62,820 bases of DNA from Nocardioides sp. Root240 (GTDB lineage: Bacteria > Actinomycetota > Actinomycetes > Propionibacteriales > Nocardioidaceae), in assembly GCF_001428825.1 (NCBI RefSeq), contig NZ_LMIT01000016.1, positions 83,886 to 146,705 of the forward strand. The letters run 5' to 3'. Positions 15,467-25,298 of the stretch are shown one piece after another; position 1 is the first letter of the stretch; the number at the start of each line of letters is the position of its first letter. The translations under genes and the position numbers were made by a program. The notes under the pieces are model-generated. The model saw only the letters and a list, made by a program, of their open reading frames with translations, was not told where the DNA came from and ran no database searches.

Positions 15467-17257
15467 TCAGGCGGAGTGGGGACGCCTCACCACGACCAGC
15501 CCCGCACCCACGAGGACCATCAGGGCCCCGACCGGGAGCAGGAATCCAGCCGGGCCGCCGGTGTTCGGCAGCTCGTCGGTCTCCCCACCGGTGTCTCCGT
15601 CGTCGTCGGGCGGCGTGCACGGCTCACCGTCGGCGTCCACCGCGTCGGGGTTCGTCGCGGCGTCCTCGCAGATGCCGGCGACCCCGCCGCACATGTCCAG
15701 CGCGTCGAAGTCGTCGGCGGTCTGTCCCTCCTCGAGGATCGCGAGCAGCGAGACCTCGTGGTCGCCGTCGACGTAGGTGAACGGGAAGGTGCCCAGGAAC
15801 CCGTTGGCCGTGGCCGTGAGCTCGTCGACGATCGCGATCTCGCCGGCGGGTACGCCCGGCCCCAGGGGAACGGTGCCGGCGGGCGGGTAGACGCACGCGA
15901 CCAGGGCTGCCGGCTCGGGACAGGGCTCGTCCGAGTCGACCGGCGCCGGGTAGGTGAACGTGTGCAGGTTGCCCGGGAAGGCGAAGCCCGGCTTGGCCGT
16001 CAGCGTCACGCTGCCGTCCTCGTTGACGGCGACCGTGAACTGGTCCGTCTCCGCGAGCGGCGGGTACGCCGCGTTGTCCGGCCCGCACTCGTCGGTCGGC
16101 TCCAGCGGGGGCGGCTGCACCGTCGCGAGCGGGCAGTTGACCAGCTCCTCGTCACCCGGCTGCTCGTTGCCGACGGCCCACCGGATCGCGACCGAGTCCT
16201 GCGCATCGGCGAAGACGCCCGGGAACTGTCCGAGCACCCAGCCGGCTGCAAGGGCGGCGCTCTCCGACACGACGATGATGTGGTCGGGGACGCCGGGCGG
16301 CGTGCCGACGTACTTGCAGACCACGACCTTCTTCTCGTCACCCTCGGTCTCCTCGCACGCGACGCCGGAGTCATCGGGAAGCACGAGCGTGAAGGTCTCC
16401 TGGCCGCCCGGGAACTCGAAGCCCGGCTTCGCGGTCAGCACGACGTCGCCGTCGACGACCGCGACGGTGTACTGGTCGGTCTCCGCGACGGCCGGGAACG
16501 CGATGTTGTCCGGCCCGCAGGGATCGACCGGGTCGACCGACGGGGGCGTGACCTGCGCGAGCGGGCAGCTGCCCAGCTCCTCGTCACCCGGCTGTTCGTT
16601 GCCGACGGCCCACCGGATCGCGATCGAGTCGTGCGCATCGGCGAACGGGCCCGGGAACTGTCCGAGCACCCAACCAGCGGCCAGGGCGGCGCTCTCCGAC
16701 ACGACGATGACGTGGTCCGGGACGCCGGGCGGTGTGCCGACGTACTTGCAGACGACGACCTTCTTCTCGTCCTCCTCGACGGCCTGGGGCGCGTCGCTGC
16801 GGATCTGCTCGGCGCCGTCCTCGGCACCGTCGCCGGCAGGTACGGCGTCCGCCGGGATCGCCTGCGGAGCGGCCTGCTCGTCGGGAGCCTCCTCGGCAGG
16901 GGCTTCCTCGGCAGGGGCTTCCGCGGCGGGCGCCTCCTCGGCCGGGGGCTCCGGCGCGGGCGCCGGGTCCGGCTCGGGAGCGGGCTTCGGCTCGGGGGCC
17001 GGCTTCGGCTCGGGGGCGGGCTTGGGTGCGGGCGCCGGCTCAGGAGCCGGGGGCGGCGCAGGCGGGTCGGCCTGCTCGGCGGCGGGGGCTTCCCCACCGC
17101 TGCCGGCGTCGTCGGCGTACCCGGGCGCGACGAAGGCCGACACGGCCACGAGGGCGGCGACCGGGACGGTCAGCGCGATGCGCCGCCCGAGGCCGGCACG
17201 ACGGGCGCTGGCCCGCCGGAATTCGGAGCGGCGCGAGGGCCGCGGTGACAGGTTCAT
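15467..17257 (-). CDS. LPXTG cell-wall-anchored surface protein (paralogue 2)
   Basis: 596 residues from the ATG at 17255-17257. The signal peptide and following basic segment are nearly identical to paralogue 1 (RRASARRAGLGRRIALTVP). A Pro/Ala/Glu/Lys-rich stalk follows (about 50-140). Then come two copies of a domain starting KKVVVCKYVGTPPGVPDH and containing IRWAVGNEQPGDEEL, each followed by a Cys repeat beginning DPCGP or DECGP. The shared LVACVY domain precedes LPNTG, a hydrophobic segment and RR. No enzymatic motif is visible. The KVVVCKY domain is known to me only as a recurrent feature of actinobacterial surface proteins; its function is unknown. Sortase anchoring is expected from the C-terminus. 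Confidence 0.9.
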   Translation of the reverse strand: MNLSPRPSRRSEFRRASARRAGLGRRIALTVPVAALVAVSAFVAPGYADDAGSGGEAPAAEQADPPAPPPAPEPAPAPKPAPEPKPAPEPKPAPEPDPAPAPEPPAEEAPAAEAPAEEAPAEEAPDEQAAPQAIPADAVPAGDGAEDGAEQIRSDAPQAVEEDEKKVVVCKYVGTPPGVPDHVIVVSESAALAAGWVLGQFPGPFADAHDSIAIRWAVGNEQPGDEELGSCPLAQVTPPSVDPVDPCGPDNIAFPAVAETDQYTVAVVDGDVVLTAKPGFEFPGGQETFTLVLPDDSGVACEETEGDEKKVVVCKYVGTPPGVPDHIIVVSESAALAAGWVLGQFPGVFADAQDSVAIRWAVGNEQPGDEELVNCPLATVQPPPLEPTDECGPDNAAYPPLAETDQFTVAVNEDGSVTLTAKPGFAFPGNLHTFTYPAPVDSDEPCPEPAALVACVYPPAGTVPLGPGVPAGEIAIVDELTATANGFLGTFPFTYVDGDHEVSLLAILEEGQTADDFDALDMCGGVAGICEDAATNPDAVDADGEPCTPPDDDGDTGGETDELPNTGGPAGFLLPVGALMVLVGAGLVVVRRPHSA

Positions 17258-17431
17258 GATCCAGACCCCACAACGGTGAATCGACTCGCGCCCACTGCGC
17301 GGTCGGCGATCCCCCCACCCGCTGCGCCCCGATGCCGCGGCCGGCCCACCTTGCAGGCTTAGCACCGCTGCCCGGGCCAGTGAAGCCGTTCGACCCAGAA
17401 CCATCGCATCCGATGGTCACCGGGAAATGTC
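17258..17431 (-). promoter_or_regulatory. Promoter and leader region of LPXTG paralogue 2
   Basis: AGGCTTAGCAC (17355-17365) and AGAACCATCGCATCCGATGG (17397-17416) match elements upstream of paralogue 1. The stretch next to the start shares the GCCCACTGC block with the other paralogues. The distance from the first motif to the start codon (about 100 bases) is similar in both, supporting a common promoter layout. Confidence 0.5.
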
Positions 17432-17470
17432 GTTCGCCCCGCCGCAGTAGCTTGCTGCGACGGGGCGAAC
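17432..17470. terminator. Hairpin terminator, copy 3 of 3 in the LPXTG cluster
   Basis: Arms GTTCGCCCCGCCGCAG (17432-17447) and CTGCGACGGGGCGAAC (17455-17470), one mismatch, 41 bases after the stop of paralogue 3. It has the same arm sequences as the hairpins at 12364 and 15388. Confidence 0.75.
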
Positions 17471-17511
17471 ACCCGATGTGGGGTCACTCGGGACCCTGGA
17501 CCGGGCTGTGG

Positions 17512-19524
17512 TCAGGCGGAGTGGGGACGCCTCACCACGACCAAGCCTGCGCCGACGAGGACCATCAGGGCCCCGATCGGGAGCAGGAATCCAGCCGGAC
17601 CGCCGGTGTTCGGCAGTGCGTCGGTCTCCCCACCGGTCTCGCCACCGTCGCCCGGCTCGCCGGGCTCGCCGGGCTCTCCGGGCACGCACGGCTCGCCGTT
17701 CTCGTCGACGGCACCCGGGTCGGTCGCGTCGTCGCAGATGCCGGCGACCTCGCCGCACATCTCGAGTGCGTCGAAGTCGTCGACCGTCTGGCCGTCCTCG
17801 AGGTAGGCGATCAGCTCGACCTCGCCGTCACCGTTGACGTAGCTGAACGGGAACGAGCCGAGGAAGCCGTTGAGCAGGGCGGTCGCCTCGTCGATGACCG
17901 TGATCACGCCGGCGGGGACGCCGGTGCCGAGGCGGGCCGGAGCGTCGGGGTAGACGCAGGCCACCAGTGCCGCGACCTCGGGGCAGGGCTCGTTGGAGTC
18001 CGCCGGGGTCGGGTAGGTGTAGGTCGCCTGCTGGTTCGCGAAGACGTAGCCGGCCTTCGCGGTCAGCGTGACGCTGCGGTCGCCGTTGACGGTCACACCG
18101 AACTGGTCGGTCTCGGCCAGGGCCGGGTAGACCGCGTTGTCCGGACCGCACGGGTCGGTCGGCTCCAGCACCGGCGGCTCGATGACGGCCGGCGGGCACG
18201 CCTCGCCGGAGTCGGCGGGCAGCTCGTAGGTGAACGTGTGCTCGCCACCCGGGAACTCGTAGCCGGGGTTCGCGGTCAGGACCACGTCACCGTCGACGAC
18301 GGCAGCGGTGTACTCGTCGGTGTCCTCGACGGCCGGGAACGCGATGTTGTCCGGACCGCAGGGGTCGACCGGCTCGATGACCGGCGGCTCGATGTCCGCG
18401 AGCGGGCAGTTGACGAGCTCCTCGTCACCCGGCTGCTCGTTGCCGACGGCCCAACGGATCGCGATGGAGTCCTGCGCGTCGGCGAAGACGCCCGGGAACT
18501 GACCCTCGACCCAGCCCGCGGCCAGCGCGGCGGACTTGCTCACCACGATGATGTGGTGCGGGACGCCCGGCGGCGTGCCGACGTACTTGCAGACGACGAC
18601 CTTCTTCTCGTCCTGCGGGCACTCGGTGCCGGAGTCGACCGGCGCCGGGTAGGTGTGGCTGGGCGCGTCGTCGGCGAAGGTGAAGCCGTCCTTCGCGGTC
18701 AGCGTGACGCTCTTGTCGGCGTTGACCGTGACCGAGTACTGCTCGGTCTCGGCGATCGCCGGGTACTCCGCGTTCGCGGGACCGCACGGGTCGACGGCCT
18801 GGACGTCCGGCGGGGTGATGACCACCGGCTCGGCCGGCTCACCGGGGTCGAAGCCGGGGCAGTTGACGAGCTCCTCGTTGCCGGGCTGCTCGTTGCCGAC
18901 GGCCCAGCGGATCGCGACGGAGTCCTGCGCGTCGGCGAAGGTCCACGGGAAGGTGCCCTCGGGCCAGTCCTTGATGGCGCTCTTGCTCACGACGATGATG
19001 TGGTGCGGCTTGCCCGGGGGCGTGCCGACGTACTTGCAGACCACGACCTTCTTGTTGGACGCGGGCGCGGCAGCCTGGGCGGCACCGGCCTTGATCTGCG
19101 CGGCACCGACCTCGGCGCCGTCGCCGGCGGGAACGGCGTCGGCCGGGATCTCCTGGACGGGGGCCGGAGCGGCCTCCTCCTCGGGAGCGGGCGCCTGCTC
19201 GGTCTCCGGCTCGTCGGCGGGCTGCGCCGGGGCGGGCTCGGGCTCGTCGGCGGACTTCGGCTCCGGCGCGGGCTTCGGTGCCGGGGCAGGCTCCGGCGCG
19301 GGCTTCGGCTCCGGAGCCGGGTCGGCGGCCGGGGCCTGCGTCTCGCTCGAGGCGGGCGCGTCGCCGGTGCCGGCGTCGTCGGCGTAGCTCGGAGCGATGA
19401 AGGTCGACACAGCGACCAGGGCGGCGACCGGGACGGTCAGCGCTACACGCTTCCCGAGCCCGGTCCGGCGCGCACTGGCTCGCCGGAATTCGGTGCGGCG
19501 CGCACGCCGCGATGACAGGTTCAT
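17512..19524 (-). CDS. LPXTG cell-wall-anchored surface protein (paralogue 3)
   Basis: 670 residues from the ATG at 19522-19524; a much longer upstream reading is rejected because the paralogues all begin MNxS. The signal peptide and stalk (about 1-150, PAPEPKP and DEPEPAPAQ units) are as in the siblings. Two KVVVCKYVGTP domains, each with IRWAVGNEQPGxEEL, alternate with three DPCGP-type Cys repeats. The LVACVY domain and an acidic GEPGEPGEPG linker lead to LPNTG, a membrane segment and RR. It is the right-most, upstream member of the array and has the longest promoter region. Together the three proteins form a domain-shuffled surface family. Confidence 0.9.
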   Translation of the reverse strand: MNLSSRRARRTEFRRASARRTGLGKRVALTVPVAALVAVSTFIAPSYADDAGTGDAPASSETQAPAADPAPEPKPAPEPAPAPKPAPEPKSADEPEPAPAQPADEPETEQAPAPEEEAAPAPVQEIPADAVPAGDGAEVGAAQIKAGAAQAAAPASNKKVVVCKYVGTPPGKPHHIIVVSKSAIKDWPEGTFPWTFADAQDSVAIRWAVGNEQPGNEELVNCPGFDPGEPAEPVVITPPDVQAVDPCGPANAEYPAIAETEQYSVTVNADKSVTLTAKDGFTFADDAPSHTYPAPVDSGTECPQDEKKVVVCKYVGTPPGVPHHIIVVSKSAALAAGWVEGQFPGVFADAQDSIAIRWAVGNEQPGDEELVNCPLADIEPPVIEPVDPCGPDNIAFPAVEDTDEYTAAVVDGDVVLTANPGYEFPGGEHTFTYELPADSGEACPPAVIEPPVLEPTDPCGPDNAVYPALAETDQFGVTVNGDRSVTLTAKAGYVFANQQATYTYPTPADSNEPCPEVAALVACVYPDAPARLGTGVPAGVITVIDEATALLNGFLGSFPFSYVNGDGEVELIAYLEDGQTVDDFDALEMCGEVAGICDDATDPGAVDENGEPCVPGEPGEPGEPGDGGETGGETDALPNTGGPAGFLLPIGALMVLVGAGLVVVRRPHSA

Positions 19525-19937
19525 CTGAGGTCCCCATGTGGTTGATTCGGGCGCGCCCACTGCGCGCCCGTGAGCTTCGGGTGCGGGTGCCTCCCGAAAA
19601 GACAAAGGGGGAGCGTCGAACCGGGGATCCGTGCACTGCACGGAAGCCCTGCCCAACACCCCCCATTCCTGACCACGCCCCACGCGCGAACAGGCCCTGA
19701 AGTCCTGAGACTAGGACCTTTTACCCAGCGGATCCGCTGGATTGCGGATTCTTTACCTTCGGAGGATCATCCCGGCCTCCCGCTGACCGCGACGGCCGGT
19801 CCTGATGTCGCCCAGGTCACACGGATCGTGCTCTCCGCACAAAACGCGCTGCGGACTCTGGAACCACGCACGAGCGACGGGTCCGGCGCCGCGACCAGAC
19901 TCGACTCATCGAATCCCACCCCGGAACGGAGTCACCG
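19525..19937. promoter_or_regulatory. 413-base gene-free region upstream of LPXTG paralogue 3
   Basis: The region is relatively AT-rich for this genome and holds the promoters of paralogue 3 (leftward) and of the small membrane gene at 19938 (rightward). A TAGTCT -10-like box (within GAGACTAGGACC, 19707-19718 on the plus strand) resembles those of the other paralogues. A perfect 16-base palindrome CCAGCGGATCCGCTGG (19725-19740) lies directly upstream of it and may be an operator. No open frame in the region looks coding. Confidence 0.5.
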
Positions 19938-20153
19938 ATGAGCGACCTGCTGCAGCTCGTGCCGATCTACGCCTTCATGCTGATCCCGGTGTGGATCCCG
20001 ATGGCCGCCGTCGCCTTCGGTGCCCTGATCGACGTGGTGAAGGCGCCTGCCAAGGTCGTCGCGCACCACCCGTCCACCGCCCCGGCCCACAGCGCCGGCC
20101 GCCGGATCAGCTCTGCCGGTCCTCGGGTCGCTGCGGCAGGAACGTCTCGCTGA
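19938..20153 (+). CDS. Small membrane protein, unknown function
   Basis: 71 residues from the ATG at 19938, with GGAGT 7 bases upstream. Residues about 5-35 are hydrophobic (VPIYAFMLIPVWIPMAAVAFGAL), quoted here only as a segment containing FMLIPVWIPM, consistent with one or two membrane passes. The C-terminal half is short, basic and probably cytosolic. The last 47 bases overlap the convergent gene that ends at 20107. No family is recognised. The ribosome-binding site and hydrophobic N-terminus argue for a real gene, though the C-terminal overlap lowers certainty. Confidence 0.6.
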   Translation: MSDLLQLVPIYAFMLIPVWIPMAAVAFGALIDVVKAPAKVVAHHPSTAPAHSAGRRISSAGPRVAAAGTSR

Positions 20154-20745
20154 GCATCGGCCACGCGTGGTCGATGAGCTCCTCCATGTCGAGGTACATC
20201 GCCCGCTTGACGTAGGGCTTCGACAGCTCGGTGTCGATCACCTTCAGCACGAAGCGCCGCAGCTCGGAGTCGAGCCCGGTCATCTTCCGCAGGACCGCCC
20301 CGCGCCGGGTGTCGGTCTTCAGCTCCAGCCCGATCTGGTCCTCGGCCGGGGTCTGCAGCTCGAGACGCAGCTTCAGCGGCTCCTCGGTGTGGACCACCAG
20401 CACCAGCGGGATGACCACCTCGGCGTTGAAGTGCAGCTTGTCCATGGGCAGGTCCAGCTGGAAGACCACGCTGATCGGCAGGTCGATGGCGTACGACAGC
20501 AGCGCGCCCGGCAGCTCGGACCCTGTCGTGGGACCGAAGGTGCCCGTGAAGCTGACGCTCGCGAACGCGCGCCCCGGGCCGGCGCCGATCGGCCCGAGCG
20601 AGATCTGGTCGCCGAGCAGCTGGTCGATGGTCCGCAGGATCCGCTCCCGGTGGAGCACCCGTCGTACCCAGTTCACGCCGAAGCGCTCGTACGACGACTC
20701 CTCGGCGACCTCCGCCGGTGCGCCCTCCGCCAGTGCGTCGACCAC
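20107..20745 (-). CDS. Conserved hypothetical protein, possibly lipid-binding
   Basis: 212 residues from the GTG at 20743-20745. The sequence alternates beta-strand-like hydrophobic stretches (LPISVVFQLDLP, AEVVIPLVLVVHT, LKLRLELQTP) after a helical N-terminus with YERFGVNWVRRVLHRERI, and ends in a helical segment. No signal peptide, membrane segment or catalytic motif is visible. The long amphipathic strands could fit a lipid-binding fold such as TULIP/SMP, but this is only a structural impression. It is convergent with the small membrane protein at 19938 and divergent from the membrane protein at 20882. Confidence 0.7.
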   Translation of the reverse strand: MVDALAEGAPAEVAEESSYERFGVNWVRRVLHRERILRTIDQLLGDQISLGPIGAGPGRAFASVSFTGTFGPTTGSELPGALLSYAIDLPISVVFQLDLPMDKLHFNAEVVIPLVLVVHTEEPLKLRLELQTPAEDQIGLELKTDTRRGAVLRKMTGLDSELRRFVLKVIDTELSKPYVKRAMYLDMEELIDHAWPMLSETFLPQRPEDRQS

Positions 20746-20881
20746 GGCTCCCCCTCGCTCGTTGTCATGCCCGTCCGGAGCGCCAAAGCCCCTTCAGGAC
20801 TGACGATTCTCGCACCTCCAACTCCGAGGCCGGAGGGAGGTCATGGGAGGATGGGCACTTGTCGAGGACAGGAGCCCCCGG

Positions 20882-21520
20882 ATGACCGAGGCCGTGGCGG
20901 TGCGCTATGCCACCCCCACCCCGATCCGGACCGCCGACGTGATGGCCAAGGGCCTGCTCGTCGCGATGCTCCTGATGGCGGTGGTCGACCCCGACGGCAG
21001 CAACCTGCGTGACAAGGCCGCCGAGGCCCGCGCGGTCGGCTACCCGCTGGTCTCCTTCACCGTGCCGTTGATCTGGCTGCTGGCATGGAGGGAGCGGGCG
21101 TCCTTCCCCTGGCTGGCCGACCTGCTGGTGACCCTGACCTGCTTCACCGACATCCTCGGCAACCGGATGGACCTCTACGACACCATCTTCTGGTTCGACG
21201 ACCTGATGCACTTCGCCAACACCGGCATGATCGCTGCGGCGGTGGTCCTGCTGACCCTGCACCGCAGCGCCCCCCGCTACCGCGTCGTCGAGCGGGCGCT
21301 CGCCGTCGGCGCGACGGCCGCGATCGCGTGGGAGATCGCCGAGTACTACGCCTTCATCAGCGGGCACGCCGAGCACGCCTTCGCCTACGAGGACACCCTC
21401 GGCGACCTCGCGCTCGGCGTCCTCGGGTCCGTCACGGCAGCGCTGGTGATCCACGCGCTGTGGCACCGCGGCCAGCTGAGCGAGGCCGCTCCCCAGCTCG
21501 ACGGCCGGCACCTGGTCTGA
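20882..21520 (+). CDS. Integral membrane protein, unknown function
   Basis: 212 residues from the ATG at 20882 (GGAG upstream). About five membrane segments are visible: near 20-38, 55-70, 85-100, 115-135 and 175-200. Conserved-looking loops include DLYDTIFWFDDLMHF and AWEIAEYYAF, rich in acidic and aromatic residues. This resembles DUF2238/YjdF-like membrane proteins, which have no established function. The gene stands alone: it is divergent from the gene at 20107-20745 and convergent with the cobalamin-uptake cluster ending at 21540. Confidence 0.75.
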   Translation: MTEAVAVRYATPTPIRTADVMAKGLLVAMLLMAVVDPDGSNLRDKAAEARAVGYPLVSFTVPLIWLLAWRERASFPWLADLLVTLTCFTDILGNRMDLYDTIFWFDDLMHFANTGMIAAAVVLLTLHRSAPRYRVVERALAVGATAAIAWEIAEYYAFISGHAEHAFAYEDTLGDLALGVLGSVTAALVIHALWHRGQLSEAAPQLDGRHLV

Positions 21521-21539
21521 GTTCCCGGCCCGCGGGACG

Positions 21540-22165
21540 TCAGCCGTCGCGGGGGAGCCGCTGCCCGACGAGCGGAACACCTCCGGCGAGGTGCTCGACC
21601 ACGATCCGCCGGGCGCACGCGGCGTCGACGCCGCCGTACCAGGTGTCGTCGGGGTGGACCACGACCACCGGCGCGTGGTTGCACGGGTAGAGGCAGCCGG
21701 TCTGCGCGACCAGCACGTCGTCGTCGCCGAGACCGTGGGCGCGCAGGGCATCGTCGATCGCGGCGGACGTCGCCGCTGACCCGCGGGCCGAGCACCGCGG
21801 TCCCCGGCACACCAGGACGTGGTGCCCGTGGCCGGGAACGTCCTCCCACGCGGGCGAGGTCAGTGGCGCCTCGTCGCCGGTGACCTCCCTCCCCGCGACC
21901 ACCACCTCGACCCCCGAACGGGTGCGACGCCAGTGGGCCGCCACCCGGCGCAACCAGGAGCGCGCGATCGGGGCACCGAGACCGAGGCCGACCAGCTCGA
22001 CCCGGGTCGCACCGGCAGCGGCCAACCGGTCGAGCTCGTCGACCACGCTCGGCGTACCCGTCTGGAGGAAGGCCACCGAGGCACCTGTGGCGACGGCCAC
22101 CTCGCCCAGCTCATCGGCGTGGCGGTGCGCATCGACGCCGAGGGCGACGAGCACGACGGCCCGGC

Positions 22166-22169
<4 letters not shown>
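21540..22169 (-). CDS. Chelatase-like domain fused to a thioredoxin-like [2Fe-2S] ferredoxin domain
   Basis: 209 residues from a GTG that overlaps the ABC ATPase stop (GTGA), so it is translationally coupled. The N-terminal half (about 1-115) resembles a CbiX/sirohydrochlorin chelatase half-domain: LVALGVDAHRHADELGEVA and a VELVGLGLG strand-loop. The usual HGS start motif is altered. The C-terminal half has four cysteines in CRGPRC and CLYPC patterns, typical of the thioredoxin-like [2Fe-2S] ferredoxin family found with tetrapyrrole enzymes. As the last gene behind a cobalamin riboswitch, a role in cobalt insertion or corrinoid metabolism is likely; the altered N-terminus leaves catalytic activity open. 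Confidence 0.75.
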
Positions 22170-22938
<769 letters not shown>

Positions 22939-22942
<4 letters not shown>

Positions 22943-24000
22943 CGCGACCTCGATTCCCGCCGCAGGAGGTAGGCGAACAGAGGCGCACCGAAGACCGCGG
23001 TGACCACGCCGATCGGGATCTCCTGCCCGTCGAGCAACGACCGCGCCGCCGTGTCGGCCCAGATCAGCAGCACGGCACCGGCGAGGGCGCTGAGCGGCAG
23101 CAGCCGTCGGTGCAGCGGCCCCACCAGCAGCCGTACGGCGTGCGGGACCACCAGCCCCACGAAGCCGATCGCGCCCGTGTAGGCCACCAGGCCGGCGGTC
23201 AGCAGCGCCGTACCGACCATGAGCAGCCAGCGCACGCGACGGATAGACACGCCCAGCGACGAGGCCGCGGAGTCGCCGAACGCGAAGGCATCCAGGTCCG
23301 AGGCACACCCGATGATCACGACCAGCGCGAGCACGGAGACGACCAGCAGGATCGTCGCGCTCTGCCACCGGACCCCAGCGAGCGAGCCCATCGTCCAGGC
23401 CAGCACGCGTCGGGCGGAGTCGTGGTCGCCGCTGACGATGACCACGAAGGACGTGTAGGCCCCGCACATCTGCCCGATCGCCACGCCGGCCAGCACCGTG
23501 CGAGCCGGCGGCAGGTCGCCCGTGCGACCGGTCGCCAGCATCAGCACGAGCGCGAGCGCGAGCATCGCGCCGACGAAGGCACCCGCGGCGAGCGCAGCGT
23601 TGCCGACGAGCCCCGCGGCACCGGCCCCGAGCACGATCACGCTGACCGCGCCGACCGTCGCGCCGCCGGAGATGCCCAGCAGATAGGGATCCGCGAGGTC
23701 GTTGCGGGTCAGCGATTGGAGCACCGCACCCGCGATCGCGAGCCCAGCTCCCGTCGCAGCGGCACCGATGACGCGCGGCATCCGGAGCTGCCACACGATC
23801 CGGTCGTCGATCACCGTCACGCCGTCGACCGGCACGCCCAGGCGGCCGAGCACGACGTCCACGACGTCACCCGCCTGGACGTGGACCGAGCCGATCCCGA
23901 CCGCGACGACCACCGACACCACCAGCAGTGCGGTCAGCGCCACTCCCGTCACGAGCCCGGCTCCCGGCCGGGTCCGTGCGGGACGGACCGGCCGGAGCAT
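22939..24000 (-). CDS. FecCD-family ABC transporter permease (BtuC-like)
   Basis: 353 residues from the ATG at 23998-24000, which shares one base with the stop of the substrate-binding gene. About ten hydrophobic segments are present, as in BtuC. Typical family signatures are seen: WQLRMPRVIGAAATGAGLAI near 68, LADPYLLGISGGA near 103, and GFVGLVVPHAVRLL near 283. It should form a homodimeric channel with two copies of the ATPase from the next gene. Its position behind a cobalamin riboswitch points to corrinoid import rather than siderophore import. Confidence 0.93.
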
Positions 24001-24986
24001 CAGCCGAGCTCGGACAGCTGTGCGCCGACGGAGACCGCGCCGTCGGCGAGCCGGACGCCGGGCGTGGTCTCGGAGAACGGCAGCACGACGTACGCCTTCG
24101 CCTTCACGGCCCGCAAGTTCTTGAGCACCGGGTCCTTCTCGAGCATCGCGATCTTGTCCTTCGCCGTGGACCAGCTGGCGTCGGCGAGCACGATGACGTC
24201 GGGGTCGACCTTCACGACCCTCTCCCAGCTGACGTCGGCCCAGCCGCCCTCGACGTCGGCGAAGACGTTGGTGGCGCCGACGGCGTCGAGGATCAGCTGC
24301 GGACCGCCCTCACCGGCGCCGGCGAAGGCGGTCTTGTCGCCGGAGTCGAACCAGAACACGTCGAGACCGTCGCCCGGCCTGCTCGATGCAAGGTCGGCAA
24401 GTGCCTGCTCCTGCTCGTCCTCGAGCGCCGCGGCCCGCTCCGGCACGTCGAACACGTGCGCGACGGTCCCGATCTCATCCCACACGGAGTCGAACGAGAC
24501 GTCGGCGCTGGGCTTGTTCTCGCCGCACCCGAAGAGCGACAGGAAGGAACCGATGCCCAGCTTCTCGAGCTCGTCCTGCGGGCCAGCGGCCCCGTCACCG
24601 AAGGCGCTGGCGTACGAGCCGTAGACGAAGTCCGGGTCGGCCTCCAGCAGGGTCTCGTTGTCGGGATACTCCTTCGAGAGCACGTCCACCGCGTCGTACG
24701 CAGCCTTCCACTTCGCGGGGACCGCGTCGTCGAGGTAGGCAGTGCCGGCCATCGAGTCCTGCAGTCCGAGGGCGAGCATCACCTCGGTGGCCCCCTGGTT
24801 CATGGTCACCGCGCGCTCGGGCGGGGCACTGATGGTCGAGGTGTAGCCGCAGCTGCTCGCCTCGACCGGGTAGTCGCTGCCGGCGACGGCCTTCGCGTCG
24901 GGCTCCGGGGCGCCGCCGCAGGCGGTCAGGGCGAGCGGGAGGGCCAGGAGGGCAGGCAGGATGCGGGTACGACGGGACGACGTCAC
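24000..24986 (-). CDS. ABC transporter substrate-binding lipoprotein (BtuF-like)
   Basis: 328 residues from the ATG at 24984-24986. A lipoprotein signal (ILPALLALPLALTAC) places the lipidated Cys at 23. The mature chain is a class III binding protein of the BtuF/FhuD type: MNQGATEVMLALGL in the first lobe, PDFVYGSYASAF, a long bridging helix and DPDVIVLADASWS in the second lobe. It is the first gene of a four-gene unit (binding protein, permease, ATPase, chelatase-like protein) with one- or four-base overlaps throughout. The cobalamin riboswitch lies 74-229 bases upstream. It should capture cobalamin or a related corrinoid outside the membrane. Confidence 0.9.
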   Translation of the reverse strand: MTSSRRTRILPALLALPLALTACGGAPEPDAKAVAGSDYPVEASSCGYTSTISAPPERAVTMNQGATEVMLALGLQDSMAGTAYLDDAVPAKWKAAYDAVDVLSKEYPDNETLLEADPDFVYGSYASAFGDGAAGPQDELEKLGIGSFLSLFGCGENKPSADVSFDSVWDEIGTVAHVFDVPERAAALEDEQEQALADLASSRPGDGLDVFWFDSGDKTAFAGAGEGGPQLILDAVGATNVFADVEGGWADVSWERVVKVDPDVIVLADASWSTAKDKIAMLEKDPVLKNLRAVKAKAYVVLPFSETTPGVRLADGAVSVGAQLSELG

Positions 24987-25059
24987 GGGTCACTCTTTCG
25001 GTCCGAGGCTCTTGCGCGAAGCCTGTTGGGTGGGTGACGCGGACCCCAACGGGTCCACG

Positions 25060-25215
25060 GCCAGCAGGTCTTCGGACTCGGGATCCACCGGACGGAGCGC
25101 CTTCCCAGTGCGGTCGGCCGAGTGTCTACCGGCCCCACCAGTGGCGTTGTTGCCCCGCCCGTCACCCTCACCGCTGCGCGTCAGTCCCGGACTTCCACCG
25201 GGTTCCCTGACCCAC
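25060..25215 (-). ncRNA. Cobalamin riboswitch upstream of the btuF-like operon
   Basis: Read on the minus strand, the region begins with a CCGGTGGAAGTCCGGGAC hairpin segment. It continues through CACTGGTGGGG and CACTGGGAAGGCGCTCC and ends with CGAGTCCGAAGACCTGC, a good match to the B12 box. The order and spacing match the adenosylcobalamin aptamer. Between the aptamer and the start codon a GGACCC-GTT-GGGGTCC hairpin (about 25040-25056) may be the expression platform. High cobalamin should repress the uptake genes. Confidence 0.9.
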
Positions 25216-25298
25216 GATCACGTGAGTACGACTGGCGAGGCGGACGCTAGCAGACCCTTCCCAGCGTCGGGTCCGCAGCGGGGTGCGACCATGCGGTC

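Noticed and set aside
12498..19515. Three long plus-strand frames opposite the LPXTG genes
   Set aside because: They are shadows of the repetitive GC-rich genes. The minus strand shows signal peptides, Cys repeats and LPXTG signals, while the plus frames give only low-complexity Arg/Gly/Val sequence.
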